A stretch of DNA of 64,000 nt from Arthrobacter citreus (GTDB lineage: Bacteria > Bacillota > Bacilli > Bacillales > Bacillaceae_G): contig CP053688.1 in assembly GCA_013200995.1 (NCBI GenBank), forward strand, positions 1,426,001-1,490,000, written 5' to 3'. Of this stretch, positions 36,417 to 45,616 are shown in pieces. The position numbers were made by a program, and so were the translations under genes. Positions within the stretch are counted from its first letter, which is position 1. Every line of letters begins with the position of its first letter. The notes beneath the pieces were generated by a model. It searched no databases. It was not told where the DNA came from and saw only the letters and a list, made by a program, of their open reading frames with translations.

Positions 36417-36859
36417 AAGTATTTATCCACCTCTGTAAGCATTGTTCTAATTATGATTTGTTGGGCTTCGTTATGTTTTGAAGCATTAGCACCACGTAAA
36501 TAGTTGTAACCTGGAATGTATTTTCCTCTAGAACCATTAGGACCACGACTAAAGAATCCATATTCTTGAGAAGCTGGATAATATGCTCTTTTACCATCTT
36601 TACTTTCTTTTACGAAAAAACGGTTAAAAGCCCTATCCATTACTACTTGAAATACTTTTTTACCTTTAGTCCTAGTTTTTTCTTGTCTTAGGATAATACC
36701 TCTTTTAAGGTTTCCAATTTCTACTGGAGCTTTTTTCTTCGCTTCTGGCAAAACAACCCTAGCACCCTTTCGAGCTGCTTTTGTAACCATTGTTTGAGGT
36801 ATTTTCCCCAATTGATCAAATGCTTGTTGTAATTGTCTGTATCCTTCGATTTCTACCAT
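36413..36859 (-). CDS. HK97 gp10-like head-tail protein
   Basis: A 148-residue basic protein. The start LQQAFDQLGKIPQTMVTKAARKG and the later KKKAPVEIGNLKRGIILR match the HK97 gp10 family, which links head and tail. It overlaps its neighbours by a few bases in the connector operon. Confidence 0.88.
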   Translation of the reverse strand: MVEIEGYRQLQQAFDQLGKIPQTMVTKAARKGARVVLPEAKKKAPVEIGNLKRGIILRQEKTRTKGKKVFQVVMDRAFNRFFVKESKDGKRAYYPASQEYGFFSRGPNGSRGKYIPGYNYLRGANASKHNEAQQIIIRTMLTEVDKYL

Positions 36860-37179
36860 TACTTTTTCACCTTCTTACAGTACCAAAGTAACTCTTTCTT
36901 CAAATCTTCTGGATCGCTAACACTTATTACTACGTAAGTGTCATTTCTATGAACTATCCTCATTGAATTGTTCATTTCTGGATAGTAATGTGTACGGAAT
37001 TTCACTTCAACACTATTTTGAGTCTGATTAGCAGCATAAAATTCTTTGCCAATCAATTCCTCTTTAGATGCCCAAGCTGTGCGAACATCATTCCATACTT
37101 TAATTGTTTGTCCTGTGGAATCCCTACCAGAAGGAGGGGATTGAATTGTTATTTTGTTGTTCATACGACCTATTTTCAT
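36859..37179 (-). CDS. Head closure protein (phage_H_T_join)
   Basis: A 106-residue beta-rich protein. MKIGRMNNKITIQSPPSGRD and then WNDVRTAWASKEELIGKEF are typical of SPP1 gp16-like head closure proteins (PF05521). It plugs the connector after packaging. Confidence 0.88.
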   Translation of the reverse strand: MKIGRMNNKITIQSPPSGRDSTGQTIKVWNDVRTAWASKEELIGKEFYAANQTQNSVEVKFRTHYYPEMNNSMRIVHRNDTYVVISVSDPEDLKKELLWYCKKVKK

Positions 37180-37448
37180 AGAGTCACCGTATTGTATTTT
37201 AATTGAAACAAAATCTCTTTTAATGAAAAAGCTAGTTTATCAGCCTTTCCTATTACTTCTCGATTTAAATACCAATGATTTACTAATAATTTACAAGCTA
37301 GTTTATACAGTTCGCTTTCTTTATCAACATTTTGACTAGTTGCTCCAACTACAAATAAATCAGCAGCAAGTACTAAACCATTAATATCAGAATCATCATC
37401 ATCAAAATCAATTCTTAAAAAAGATTTAGCTTCATTCAGACTCAACAT
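37176..37448 (-). CDS. Head-tail connector protein (gp6-like)
   Basis: A 90-residue helical protein starting MLSLNEAKSFLRIDFDDDDS, the usual beginning of gp6/DNA-packaging connector proteins (PF05135). It forms the ring under the portal. Confidence 0.87.
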   Translation of the reverse strand: MLSLNEAKSFLRIDFDDDDSDINGLVLAADLFVVGATSQNVDKESELYKLACKLLVNHWYLNREVIGKADKLAFSLKEILFQLKYNTVTL

Positions 37449-37716
37449 CTTTTTGCACCTTCACTTTAGGTGATGTTTTTGGTTTAGTTTTTGGTTTAGC
37501 TTTTTCTTCACTTGTTTCTTCCTGTGTTACTGGAGCTTCCTCTACAAGAGCTTCTTCTACATGAGTTAAAACTTTTTCTTCTGGCGGGACATAAATTTTA
37601 GCAATATCAGCAACTATCCAAGCTTCAGCTACATTTTCACGAACTTCTATAATATCGCCAGGTACATAGTTAAAATCATTGCCAACCATGCTTACAGACA
37701 TTGTTACCTTTGGCAT
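37432..37716 (-). CDS. Unknown head-module protein with Lys/Pro-rich tail (94 aa)
   Basis: A 94-residue protein with a short N-terminal beta domain (VTMSVSMVGNDFNYVPGDII) and a low-complexity tail alternating Glu, Lys, Pro and Thr (KAKPKTKPKTSPKVKVQK). ATG at 37716 has GGAGGTGTAATC; the frame extends further upstream without a ribosome site. It sits between capsid and connector genes and may be a head decoration or fibre protein. Confidence 0.6.
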   Translation of the reverse strand: MPKVTMSVSMVGNDFNYVPGDIIEVRENVAEAWIVADIAKIYVPPEEKVLTHVEEALVEEAPVTQEETSEEKAKPKTKPKTSPKVKVQKDVESE

Positions 37717-37735
37717 GATTACACCTCCAATTAAA

Positions 37736-37765
37736 ATAAAAAGCACCCCTAAAGGTGCTTTATTT
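37736..37765 (-). terminator. Hairpin after the capsid gene
   Basis: Stem AAAGCACC/GGTGCTTT followed by TTTATTTT on the minus strand, 10 bp after the capsid stop codon. It would keep capsid message high relative to the genes after it. Confidence 0.8.
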
Positions 37766-37774
37766 CAAATAAAA

Positions 37775-39022
37775 TTAAGTTGCTGAGTTTTGGTAAACAG
37801 CTACTGGACTTGTACCAGCAGATACTAAGCGACCATCTTGACGAGAGAATCCTAAGAAACCAATTTGACCTTGATCCATGAATTTCTCACCAAAGCGAAC
37901 CATTAATAAATCCATTACATTACGGATGTAATATTGTTGGAAGTTACCAAATGCAATTGATTTAGCACTTGCAGCCATTGTAGCCATATCTTGGTTTATT
38001 GTGTAGTTGTAGCCTAAAATTGTATCTGGCTCTTTATAAGCAACACCTGGAACCCAAATTGGTGCGCCTGTAGTGTCTTTTAATTTTTTAAGGTTACGTA
38101 AAGAAGTATCGTTCATCATGAAACGAGCACCTTCTCTATAACCAGGATCAATTGAATGAATTAGGTCTACTAAATCATCATAAATTACAGAAGTTGTTTG
38201 TCCAGTTGCACCTTGTTTACCTACTGAAGCTGCAGTAATAACCCCTTGAGGTTGAGCAGTACCAGTACCAGTAGTAAACATTTGGTTTGTAATACGACCA
38301 ATACGAGTTGCTAATGCTTTAGCTAAATAAGCTTCAATATCAATAGCAGAATCTTGAAGTAACTCGATAGGTACTAAGATCATTTTAGAAGAGAATTTAT
38401 ATGCTTTTAACGTTACTTGGTTGAAAGCTACATCTTGAGTGCTTACTGCACCATTTTCTGCAACTAATTCCCCTACATTTGAAGTATCGTTTACAGTTGG
38501 AATTGGTAAATCATTTCCCGCTTTAGTATCTAATACAAAAGCAGCTTCACGCATACCACCAAAAGTTTTCAATGCTTCTTGTAATTTATTTAAGAAACCT
38601 TGAGGAACAGTGAAGCCACCAGCTCCACCAGTAATTGCAGATAATGCACGTTGATCTGATTGGTCAGTTGTTTTGTTAGCAAATAATAAATTGCGTTCTT
38701 CATTGTCTAGCATTTGAACTCCACCAGACATCCATTTTCGGAATACATCACGATATTCTTGTTTTTGTTGAGTTTCTTTGAAATCTGCTTTTCCTCGGTT
38801 TTCGTGACCAGATAATTCACTATTTTTTACTTCTAACCATTCTAAGCTGCGAATTTCTTTTGTAAGAGCTTCTTCATCTGCAATGATCTTATCAACTTTT
38901 GTATTTTCTTCTGCTGATAAACCACGATTTTCAGTTTTTGCAGCTTCTAATACATCTTGCATTTGTTTTACTAATCCTGCTCGCTTTTGTCTTAATTCAA
39001 TGACTGATTGCACGTTTGCCAT
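37775..39022 (-). CDS. Major capsid protein, HK97 family
   Basis: A 415-residue protein. The first ~110 residues are a helical scaffold (delta) domain (VIELRQKRAGLVKQMQDVLE), which the protease removes. The mature part has VPQGFLNKLQEALKTFGG, VKLKAYKFSSKMI-like E-loop sequence and LGYNYTINQDMATMAASAKS. Strong ribosome site GGAGGGAAAATAAG. It follows the protease gene directly. Confidence 0.94.
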   Translation of the reverse strand: MANVQSVIELRQKRAGLVKQMQDVLEAAKTENRGLSAEENTKVDKIIADEEALTKEIRSLEWLEVKNSELSGHENRGKADFKETQQKQEYRDVFRKWMSGGVQMLDNEERNLLFANKTTDQSDQRALSAITGGAGGFTVPQGFLNKLQEALKTFGGMREAAFVLDTKAGNDLPIPTVNDTSNVGELVAENGAVSTQDVAFNQVTLKAYKFSSKMILVPIELLQDSAIDIEAYLAKALATRIGRITNQMFTTGTGTAQPQGVITAASVGKQGATGQTTSVIYDDLVDLIHSIDPGYREGARFMMNDTSLRNLKKLKDTTGAPIWVPGVAYKEPDTILGYNYTINQDMATMAASAKSIAFGNFQQYYIRNVMDLLMVRFGEKFMDQGQIGFLGFSRQDGRLVSAGTSPVAVYQNSAT

Positions 39023-39023
39023 C

Positions 39024-39683
39024 TTATTTTCCCTCCATTTCGGCTCTAGCCTGCATTATTTTTAGGTAATCAAAAAAGCGCTGCTCTGGAGCTGCCTGTT
39101 TAGGCTCTCTAGATAAGCGCTTTTCTTCTAAATCTTTCACTTTATCTTTACTTCTTGCTGAAACTACTGCTTCTGTATCTGGATAAGCTGGAGTAGTTAC
39201 TGCTGAAACATCATGAATTCGTGCAATATTAAAAATTGTACGCTCATAAAGTCCACGTTCTTCATTCCAATTCCATTCATCTGCATTTTCATCAGTTGAT
39301 AAAGAAAAAGCGAATGAACATTGATTAATTACACCATTACTCACATTTTCTAATAAATCCCTTGCGTATGTAGTGTCTGTCGGTGTTAGTTTCCATTTTA
39401 AACCAATACCATCAATTTCTAATTCAACTTTCCCTCTTTCTCCTGTAGCAGAATTACGACCTAAAACTAAATTTTGATCATGATTAATTAATGCAACTAC
39501 ATTACTTAAATCTGCATTATCTAATGCTCTACTATCAATTTTTTCAACGAAAGGAGTCCACCACCCCAATTGATCGGATTCACGATTGAATTTTAAAGCG
39601 TAAGCTTCAATATATTCCGTTCCACCCTCACTATTCGAGCGAAGTTCCACCTTCGTTGTTAGTGTTCTTAGTTCCTTTTCCAT
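39024..39683 (-). CDS. Prohead protease, HK97 family
   Basis: A 219-residue S78 serine protease. VALINHDQNLVLGRNS contains the catalytic His and SFAFSLSTDENADEW the Ser region (CSFAFS). ATG at 39683 follows GGAGGTGAAGG; three more codons upstream are open. It overlaps the portal gene end by 53 bp. It cleaves the scaffold part of the capsid protein during maturation. Confidence 0.9.
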   Translation of the reverse strand: MEKELRTLTTKVELRSNSEGGTEYIEAYALKFNRESDQLGWWTPFVEKIDSRALDNADLSNVVALINHDQNLVLGRNSATGERGKVELEIDGIGLKWKLTPTDTTYARDLLENVSNGVINQCSFAFSLSTDENADEWNWNEERGLYERTIFNIARIHDVSAVTTPAYPDTEAVVSARSKDKVKDLEEKRLSREPKQAAPEQRFFDYLKIMQARAEMEGK

Positions 39684-40914
39684 TACCTTCACCTCCTTTC
39701 ATCAGTACGCTGATTGGAAGCATAGCACTATTAGCCATGTAAGAATTTCCACCTTCTTCATCTGGAATAGGATTCATATTCTCTTTTTCTCTAATATCAT
39801 TTGTGCTTAACCAACCATTTTGCCTACCAATTTGGTAAGATTCATATCTACTTTTTGTATCACCTCTAAGCAAGGCATCAAGTATATGTTCTGAATAATA
39901 TTTTTTTCGTTCATCTCTTGTTAAGAGTTTCATATTTACGGATTGTTCCCATCGAACTAACCAAGGTCTTAGCGTATGCACTACAAACTCGATTGATTGC
40001 TGCTCAATGTTGTTATTAGTTGAACGATCTAATTCAGAAAGCATATGCAATGGTACTCGGAAAATCCTTGAAATCTCTGCAATTTGGAATTTCCTAGTTT
40101 CTAAGAATTGACTATCTTCTGGTGGAAGTCCTATCTGTTTATAAGTTAGTCCCTCTTCCAAGATCGCTATCCTATGAGCGTTTTCTAGTCCATTGTGCAT
40201 TTCATTCCAGGAATCTCTAAGCCTTTTAGAAGCATCTTCTGATAAATTACCAGGAGTTTCTAAAACTCCACCAGGTTTAGCACCATTACCAAAGTATTTT
40301 GAACCATATTTTTCAGTAGCTTTAGCAAGACCTACAGCTTCTCTATGTAATCGAATTAATGAATATCCTTGGAATCCATCAAAACCTAATCCATAGATAT
40401 GTAGAACTCTATAAGCTGGTAAAATATAAGTTTCACCATTGATAATAGTTTCATAGACCAACTCATTTATATCATTAAAAAGTGGTCTAGTATTATCTGG
40501 CCTTAGTGGATATAAGGCTACTGGCTGTCCTTTATTATCCCATTTGATTTCTGCATAACAATTACCCCAAAGAAGCATATGAGAAGTCATTAATTCCTTA
40601 AAAACAAAACTTGTCATATATTCGTTTGGAGAATCATGTAAAAGCGTATAAAGCGAATGATTTATTGCTTTTTCTTTCGTATTCCCACCTTTTCTTTCAT
40701 ATAAAAGGAAAGGCAATGAACCAATTGATTCAGAAATAATACGAACAGCAGCACCTACAGCAGTATTTTCTAATGAGTTCGTTTCATTTACTGAAACTCC
40801 ACTATCTGCCATTACACCAGATTTAAAAAATACTCCGTAATCATCTCCTGTATAGTTTGTATTAATGACATTTGAACGTTTACCCCAAAACTTTAAAGAA
40901 TCCCACCAAGGCAT
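39631..40914 (-). CDS. Portal protein, HK97 family
   Basis: A 427-residue protein. AAVRIISESIGSLPFLLYE, NEYMTSFVFKELMTSHMLLWGN and MLSELDRSTNNNIEQQSIEF are characteristic of phage_portal (PF04860). It forms the dodecameric vertex for DNA entry. The gene starts after a 295-bp gap holding the terminator of the membrane cargo gene, which separates it from terL. Confidence 0.94.
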   Translation of the reverse strand: MPWWDSLKFWGKRSNVINTNYTGDDYGVFFKSGVMADSGVSVNETNSLENTAVGAAVRIISESIGSLPFLLYERKGGNTKEKAINHSLYTLLHDSPNEYMTSFVFKELMTSHMLLWGNCYAEIKWDNKGQPVALYPLRPDNTRPLFNDINELVYETIINGETYILPAYRVLHIYGLGFDGFQGYSLIRLHREAVGLAKATEKYGSKYFGNGAKPGGVLETPGNLSEDASKRLRDSWNEMHNGLENAHRIAILEEGLTYKQIGLPPEDSQFLETRKFQIAEISRIFRVPLHMLSELDRSTNNNIEQQSIEFVVHTLRPWLVRWEQSVNMKLLTRDERKKYYSEHILDALLRGDTKSRYESYQIGRQNGWLSTNDIREKENMNPIPDEEGGNSYMANSAMLPISVLMKGGEGNGKGTKNTNNEGGTSLE

Positions 40915-40939
40915 TTTGATTTCACCTCCTTTTAGAATT

Positions 40940-40972
40940 AAAAAAGATCACATAAAAAATGTGATCTTTAAG
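40940..40972 (-). terminator. Terminator of the membrane cargo gene
   Basis: Stem AAAGATCACAT with ATGTGATCTTT and a T-run on the minus strand. It lies between the 41210-42190 gene and the portal gene. The rest of 40915-41209 has no gene that I can support. Confidence 0.85.
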
Positions 40973-41209
40973 TGCACCTTATTTAACTACCATAAAAGAA
41001 CGACCATTCCTTTCATTCACTGTTTTGAATCCTGGATTGGCTTACGCTTGCTTTAGTTGTAAAACATGACAGACGCAAAACAGTTTTTCTGCGAAATAAT
41101 GCAGGATAATCAAAGTAATTAATGGTTATGTCTAATTTATTTTATTTTCTTAAATCTAAAAATTACTTTGCCTTTTTAATTGGTTCACTTTTTGTTTTTT
41201 CTGAACGAC

Positions 41210-42190
41210 TCAAGATTCTTGTTGGTTTTGTCTTCTTTTCAAGAAAATAAATTGTAATAGATCAAATGCAATAATAATAAAAACAATAATAAAGAAAATA
41301 ATAATCATTAGATTTATTTTCTTTCTATTTAAAATAGATTTATCAGACGAAGATATTTCAATATTCTCACCAGAAATTGGCGTACCAAGTGTGTACACCA
41401 GAAAAGTTTTTGTTTCTTGAGGTTTCAAGTTCCCAATTGAAACTTGACCAATGGAATTGTTAACTTTTTCAATTCTTCCGAATAAGTCTACTTTTAATAA
41501 AGTTGAATTTTTAGGAGGATATTGCATTTCAAAATAACTTGGAGCGTAAAGCTTAACCTTTATATTCTCTGCAATGGCATCCCCGTTATTTCTAATATTA
41601 ACTAATGAGCATGTAACAGTAGAATTTGCCAAAGCATTCATAAGCTTTTTTTGTTCATTATTGTCCAATTTATCGAACTTAGCTTTGTATTTATCCCCTA
41701 TCAAAAAAAAACCAAACCTTTGAACCCTTTTACCTTTTTGATCAAACGGAACTTCCCACTTTACAAACTTATTTATTGCTTTTCCATATTTGGGAACGGT
41801 AGTAGTTTTAAAACGTCCATTTTTAATTGTGAGTTTCCAGAAATCTCGTCCAGTAAAAGATGGATCAGAATCTAAGGCGTTTTCTATATCTAGCCATTTT
41901 GGTATTTCTTTTTTATTAATATAATCAAAAACCCTATCCCTAACTACTGCATAAACTAGTCCACCATTGTTGATTTCTAATTTCGATTTCTGTGAGAAGA
42001 AGTCCGTAGCTGCAAACCCTGTAAGTATCACTGTTAAAAAAGAACAAATTTCTATAAAATCCTTCATTTTAGATAAATTAATCCATTCAAAAAATATCAA
42101 TTTAAAAAACTTCTTTATATTTTCTTTCCTTTCAAAAAATATCAAATTAAAAAACTTCTTTACATTTTCTTCCCATGTTGTTTGCCTCAT
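41210..42190 (-). CDS. Unknown two-pass membrane protein, cargo gene inside the head module
   Basis: A 326-residue protein. The N-terminus holds a duplicated amphipathic stretch (ENVKKFFNLIFFERK then ENIKKFFKLIFFEW), followed by a first membrane segment (about 45-65, EICSFLTVILTGFAA). About 225 residues of beta-rich domain follow, probably outside the cell, with a CARDB-like part (SLVNIRNNGDAIAENIKVKL). A second membrane segment (about 295-317, LMIIIFFIIVFIIIAFDLL) precedes a basic tail. It splits terL from portal, where phages usually have no gene, and has its own promoter and terminator. Superinfection exclusion or another lysogenic function is possible; I do not recognise the family. Confidence 0.75.
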   Translation of the reverse strand: MRQTTWEENVKKFFNLIFFERKENIKKFFKLIFFEWINLSKMKDFIEICSFLTVILTGFAATDFFSQKSKLEINNGGLVYAVVRDRVFDYINKKEIPKWLDIENALDSDPSFTGRDFWKLTIKNGRFKTTTVPKYGKAINKFVKWEVPFDQKGKRVQRFGFFLIGDKYKAKFDKLDNNEQKKLMNALANSTVTCSLVNIRNNGDAIAENIKVKLYAPSYFEMQYPPKNSTLLKVDLFGRIEKVNNSIGQVSIGNLKPQETKTFLVYTLGTPISGENIEISSSDKSILNRKKINLMIIIFFIIVFIIIAFDLLQFIFLKRRQNQQES

Positions 42191-42262
42191 TTTTACCTCC
42201 TCACAATAATTATTAAATCTTTTTTTATTGCACTCAAACTGCCAGTAAATTCCATAAAGAAA

Positions 42263-42290
42263 ATTATACAGTATATATCCACTATTGTAA
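42263..42290 (-). promoter_or_regulatory. Predicted promoter of the membrane cargo gene
   Basis: On the minus strand TTACAA (42285-42290) and TATAAT (42263-42268) with 16 bp between them, about 75 bp upstream of the ATG, whose ribosome site is GAGGAGGT. This suggests expression independent of the late promoter. Confidence 0.6.
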
Positions 42291-42334
42291 TTAGGGGGAA
42301 TGCTACCTTTTTTCTAAAAAAATTAAATTTATTC

Positions 42335-42369
42335 TTATTCAACTAATGTATTGCCATTTGGTTGAATAA
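42335..42369 (-). terminator. Hairpin after terL
   Basis: Perfect 9-bp inverted repeat TTATTCAAC/GTTGAATAA with a 17-nt loop, 4 bp after the terL stop codon and before the cargo promoter. AT-rich sequence follows, and the T-run is weak. Confidence 0.5.
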
Positions 42370-42372
42370 AAA

Positions 42373-44058
42373 TTACAAAACTAAAAAGCCTCTACTTTCA
42401 TAGACACTTTCGAAATTTATATTTAACATAGCTCTTACATGAGCGTTCATTACTGAAGCTATTGGATCTATTCGATCAGTTGCTTTACTTTTATCTAACA
42501 TGATGTTTTCATTTGCATCTTGTCGAGTAACTGCATTATTGATGGCCCATGTTAAAACAGGATTGTTATCATGTATTACATTACCTTTGTACACTTCTTC
42601 TCTAAAGTGTTTAGTAGGTGCGCCAAGTGTAGCGATACCTTGTCTAATTTCGACCATTGTATAACCATCTGACTCCATATCCTGCATGAATTGAGTTGCG
42701 TTCCAAGGATCGGCGCAAATTTCAGAAGCATTAATACCATATTCCTTTTCCATTCGCTTTATATATACACGAATGAAAGCATAATCTACTACTGCACCTG
42801 GAGTTGTAGTAATCCAACCTTGTTTAACCCATAAATCATAAGGTACTTTATCTGAACGCATTTTGGCCTTTAGTGTATCTTCTGGCATGAAAGAATGGCT
42901 AAACACATAATATAGGCCATCTTTTACGATAATGAAGCCTATACTTGTTAAGTCAATCTTTGCTGATAAATCGACACCTACAATACATTTCATTCCACTT
43001 AATTCTTCTAGGCTTATCTTTTTACCGCATAAATTCCACTTGCTCATATCTAGATAACCGTTGTCTTTTTGGTCCACCCAAATGTTCATATTCTTAGTTA
43101 AGAAGTTTCGCATTTTTTCTGGGACATCTAAAGCAGTTTGGAGTTCGCTGCTAATGAAATTTATACCTTCTTCATAAGTGGCCACTATAGGATTAGCTTT
43201 AATCCAATTTCTTTCGTCTTTAATATCGTCATCTTTATCTAACTCACAAATCATTACAAAGTATTGATCATTTTTTATAGGTGATTCGCTATCTAAAATA
43301 GATGAAACGTATTGATATTCTGTATAACAAGGACTACTTAAATTAAATCCTGCTGTAGTGATAATAACTATTAGAGGTGATTTTCTAGCCACCATACCAG
43401 AAATTAGAACATCGTATATTTCAGGTGTTTCATGTGCATGAAATTCATCTATAACGGCCAAGCTTGGGTTAGTTCCATCACCTGTTTTTCTAGATTCTTT
43501 AGATAATGGTTTAATGATCGAACCACGCTTTTCATGTTTAATTCGGCCATAAGAATTATTGAATTTACCTTTTAGTAAATCGACTGCTTCTATCTGGCCT
43601 AGCACCTCATTGTAAACCAAGCTTGATTGTTCTCTACCCCAACCAGCTATATAACATTCTTCCTGTTCTTCTGATAAGAAGCAGATATAAGAAGTTATTA
43701 AGGCCAATAATTGAGATTTAGCATTTTTCCTTGCCAACTGAATATAAACTTTTCTAAATCGTCTTAAATTAGTTACTTTATGTTTCCAACAAAAGATGTT
43801 GGCTACCACAAACAATTGAAAATCAGTTAATTCTATTCTTTGATTGGCCAGTACACCTTTAGAATGTTTAAACATTTTGGACCATTTATAGAAGCGAAAT
43901 AATTCATCTGCATCAAAATAGAATTCAAATTCATCATCTGCTATCTGCTGAACATCACTCAAAAAGCGTTCACAAGCTGCAATATGTTTCTTACAGGCCA
44001 GTATCTTACCTTCAACAATATCCTGGGCATAATTAGTAATACGCTCAAGTAAATTCAT
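42373..44058 (-). CDS. terL: Terminase large subunit
   Basis: A 561-residue packaging motor. The ATPase part has a Walker-A-like QLARKNAKSQLLALI and Walker B SLAVIDEFHAHE. The nuclease part has VGVDLSAKIDLTSIGF and DPWNATQFMQDM, typical of the Terminase_1 (HK97/P27-associated) group. Its start overlaps the terS stop by 4 bp. Confidence 0.95.
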   Translation of the reverse strand: MNLLERITNYAQDIVEGKILACKKHIAACERFLSDVQQIADDEFEFYFDADELFRFYKWSKMFKHSKGVLANQRIELTDFQLFVVANIFCWKHKVTNLRRFRKVYIQLARKNAKSQLLALITSYICFLSEEQEECYIAGWGREQSSLVYNEVLGQIEAVDLLKGKFNNSYGRIKHEKRGSIIKPLSKESRKTGDGTNPSLAVIDEFHAHETPEIYDVLISGMVARKSPLIVIITTAGFNLSSPCYTEYQYVSSILDSESPIKNDQYFVMICELDKDDDIKDERNWIKANPIVATYEEGINFISSELQTALDVPEKMRNFLTKNMNIWVDQKDNGYLDMSKWNLCGKKISLEELSGMKCIVGVDLSAKIDLTSIGFIIVKDGLYYVFSHSFMPEDTLKAKMRSDKVPYDLWVKQGWITTTPGAVVDYAFIRVYIKRMEKEYGINASEICADPWNATQFMQDMESDGYTMVEIRQGIATLGAPTKHFREEVYKGNVIHDNNPVLTWAINNAVTRQDANENIMLDKSKATDRIDPIASVMNAHVRAMLNINFESVYESRGFLVL

Positions 44059-44516
44059 AAAGCATCACCAAACAATTCTTCTTCTTCAGTCTTTTCCTTT
44101 TCTTCTTTCTTTGGAATTACTAACTTACAACGCGAAGAAATAGTTAGGCCTAAATCAGAAGCTGATTGCCTGGACTGTTTAAAGAATTTATCTTGATGGG
44201 TAATTAGAGTATCAAAATCTGCTTCTAGTGGATCTAATTCCAATAACTGATTAGATATTTTAACGTACATATTTCTGGCAATTAAAAAACGAGCTAGTGC
44301 ATCAACATCAAGATTAGTCATAATCCCAATTTGCATTAACTCGTTACTTATTTTTTTAAATTCCCTTTTTAAATCATTAGGAAGGTAAGCTGGTGGTTTG
44401 ACTTTATCCGAAGGAGCTTTTATTTCCGTTGCTTTTCGTTCCTCGATTTCCTTTTTGGTCAAATGCTTGTTCCCTTTGATTAAAAGTAAGTCTATAGGTT
44501 GTCTTGCGCCTGACAC
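44055..44516 (-). CDS. terS: Terminase small subunit, P27 family
   Basis: A 153-residue protein of the P27 family; RQPIDLLLIKGNKHLTKKEI and PAYLPNDLKREFKKI are typical. I chose the GTG at 44516 because AAGGAGGTGAGG lies 4-5 bp before it and family members begin here. The open frame runs 44 codons further upstream, in sequence that does not look like the family. It recognises the packaging site and loads TerL. Confidence 0.88.
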   Translation of the reverse strand: MSGARQPIDLLLIKGNKHLTKKEIEERKATEIKAPSDKVKPPAYLPNDLKREFKKISNELMQIGIMTNLDVDALARFLIARNMYVKISNQLLELDPLEADFDTLITHQDKFFKQSRQSASDLGLTISSRCKLVIPKKEEKEKTEEEELFGDAL

Positions 44517-44717
44517 GACCCTCACCTCCTTCTGAAATTTTTCGTGGGGAATTTTTTTTGTGTCACAGTGGATACACGGTATTACAGACACGTGTCCTAG
44601 CTTTTTGGACACCCCTACCCTTTGTCCAAATGGTATTTCCCTGGACAAGCTATCTTTCGGTATAAGCCATCTTAATGCGTTTAAAGACTAGCTAGCATTC
44701 TAATTTTAGACAGCCTT

Positions 44718-45464
44718 TCAAAGAGTATTTTTTTTTCTAGCTTTTTTCATATTTATTGATATCTTAACTCTTTTTCTATTAATTGTGGACTTAGTTTTTT
44801 TTCTATTAATTGAAGGCTTAGGTGTTTTTCTATTAATTGACTTAATATTTTTTATAGCTTTATGTAAATCAGATGGTATTTTATCGTTTTTATGTTGTTT
44901 ATAAAAACCTTCAATCATTAAAAGCACTTGTTGACCATAGATGGTTTTATCTACTACTTGATTTTTAATTACTTCGAAACAAGCTTGAATAAATACATCT
45001 GGATCAAATTGACCCTTCATTATATTAATTGATTTACAACACAACACAATATTTTTTTTACTATATGGTAGTTTCTTATCCCCAAATTTAGATACTTTAC
45101 GATCCACACTAAAACCCAAAATAGCTAACTCATCCTTATATAGTTCTAAATTCCAAAACTCCATTTTTTCCGCTTTCGTTAAAGGGTTTTTAATTTTAAG
45201 CTTTTTATATTGTTTTTCTTTTTTTCTGTCCTCTAACTTCATTTCAAGTCCTGTATAAGTACAAAGGTTATTTTTCTCGTATCGCTTCTTCAAATAGTAT
45301 GCTAGATGAAGTTGATTTTTGAACTCAATGTCTATATTTCGTTTTTCTTTAAATTTTTGACACGCTCTTTTATAGAAAGGCAAACAATTATCACAAATTT
45401 TTCCAGATGTTATAACATGCCTACAAAGTAAACATTGTATTTTTCGATTCTTATTTTTCATCAT
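44718..45464 (-). CDS. Possible HNH-like nuclease with zinc ribbon and basic 9-residue repeats
   Basis: About 248 residues. An N-terminal zinc ribbon (CLLCRHVITSGKICDNC) is followed by a domain with YTG, FSVDRKVSKFGDKKLPYS, KKNIVLCCKSINIMKG. This recalls the phage HNH group whose members read SLDRIDxxxGYxxxNVxxxCxxxNxMK, though the first His/Asp is not clear. The C-terminus holds four copies of a nine-residue basic unit (SINRKTPKP, SINRKKTKS, TINRKRVKI, SINMKKARK), likely nucleic-acid binding. Either of two adjacent ATGs after GAGGGGGATT may be the start. The position before terS suggests a packaging-related role. Confidence 0.55.
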   Translation of the reverse strand: MMKNKNRKIQCLLCRHVITSGKICDNCLPFYKRACQKFKEKRNIDIEFKNQLHLAYYLKKRYEKNNLCTYTGLEMKLEDRKKEKQYKKLKIKNPLTKAEKMEFWNLELYKDELAILGFSVDRKVSKFGDKKLPYSKKNIVLCCKSINIMKGQFDPDVFIQACFEVIKNQVVDKTIYGQQVLLMIEGFYKQHKNDKIPSDLHKAIKNIKSINRKTPKPSINRKKTKSTINRKRVKISINMKKARKKNTL

Positions 45465-45616
45465 AATCCCCCTCTTAAGTCGTCTATATTTTACCATATT
45501 TTAGTAGTTTTTTTACTGGACTAAACTACCATTATTCAACGATTAAGAAAATACACATTATTCAGACGTTAACACAGTATTTTGTTGGTTGATAAAATTT
45601 TTTTCTAATAGGCACT

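Noticed and set aside
44517..44648. N-terminal extension of the small terminase
   Set aside because: The in-frame upstream 44 codons lack a ribosome site and do not resemble the P27 family, while a GTG with AAGGAGGTGAGG fits.
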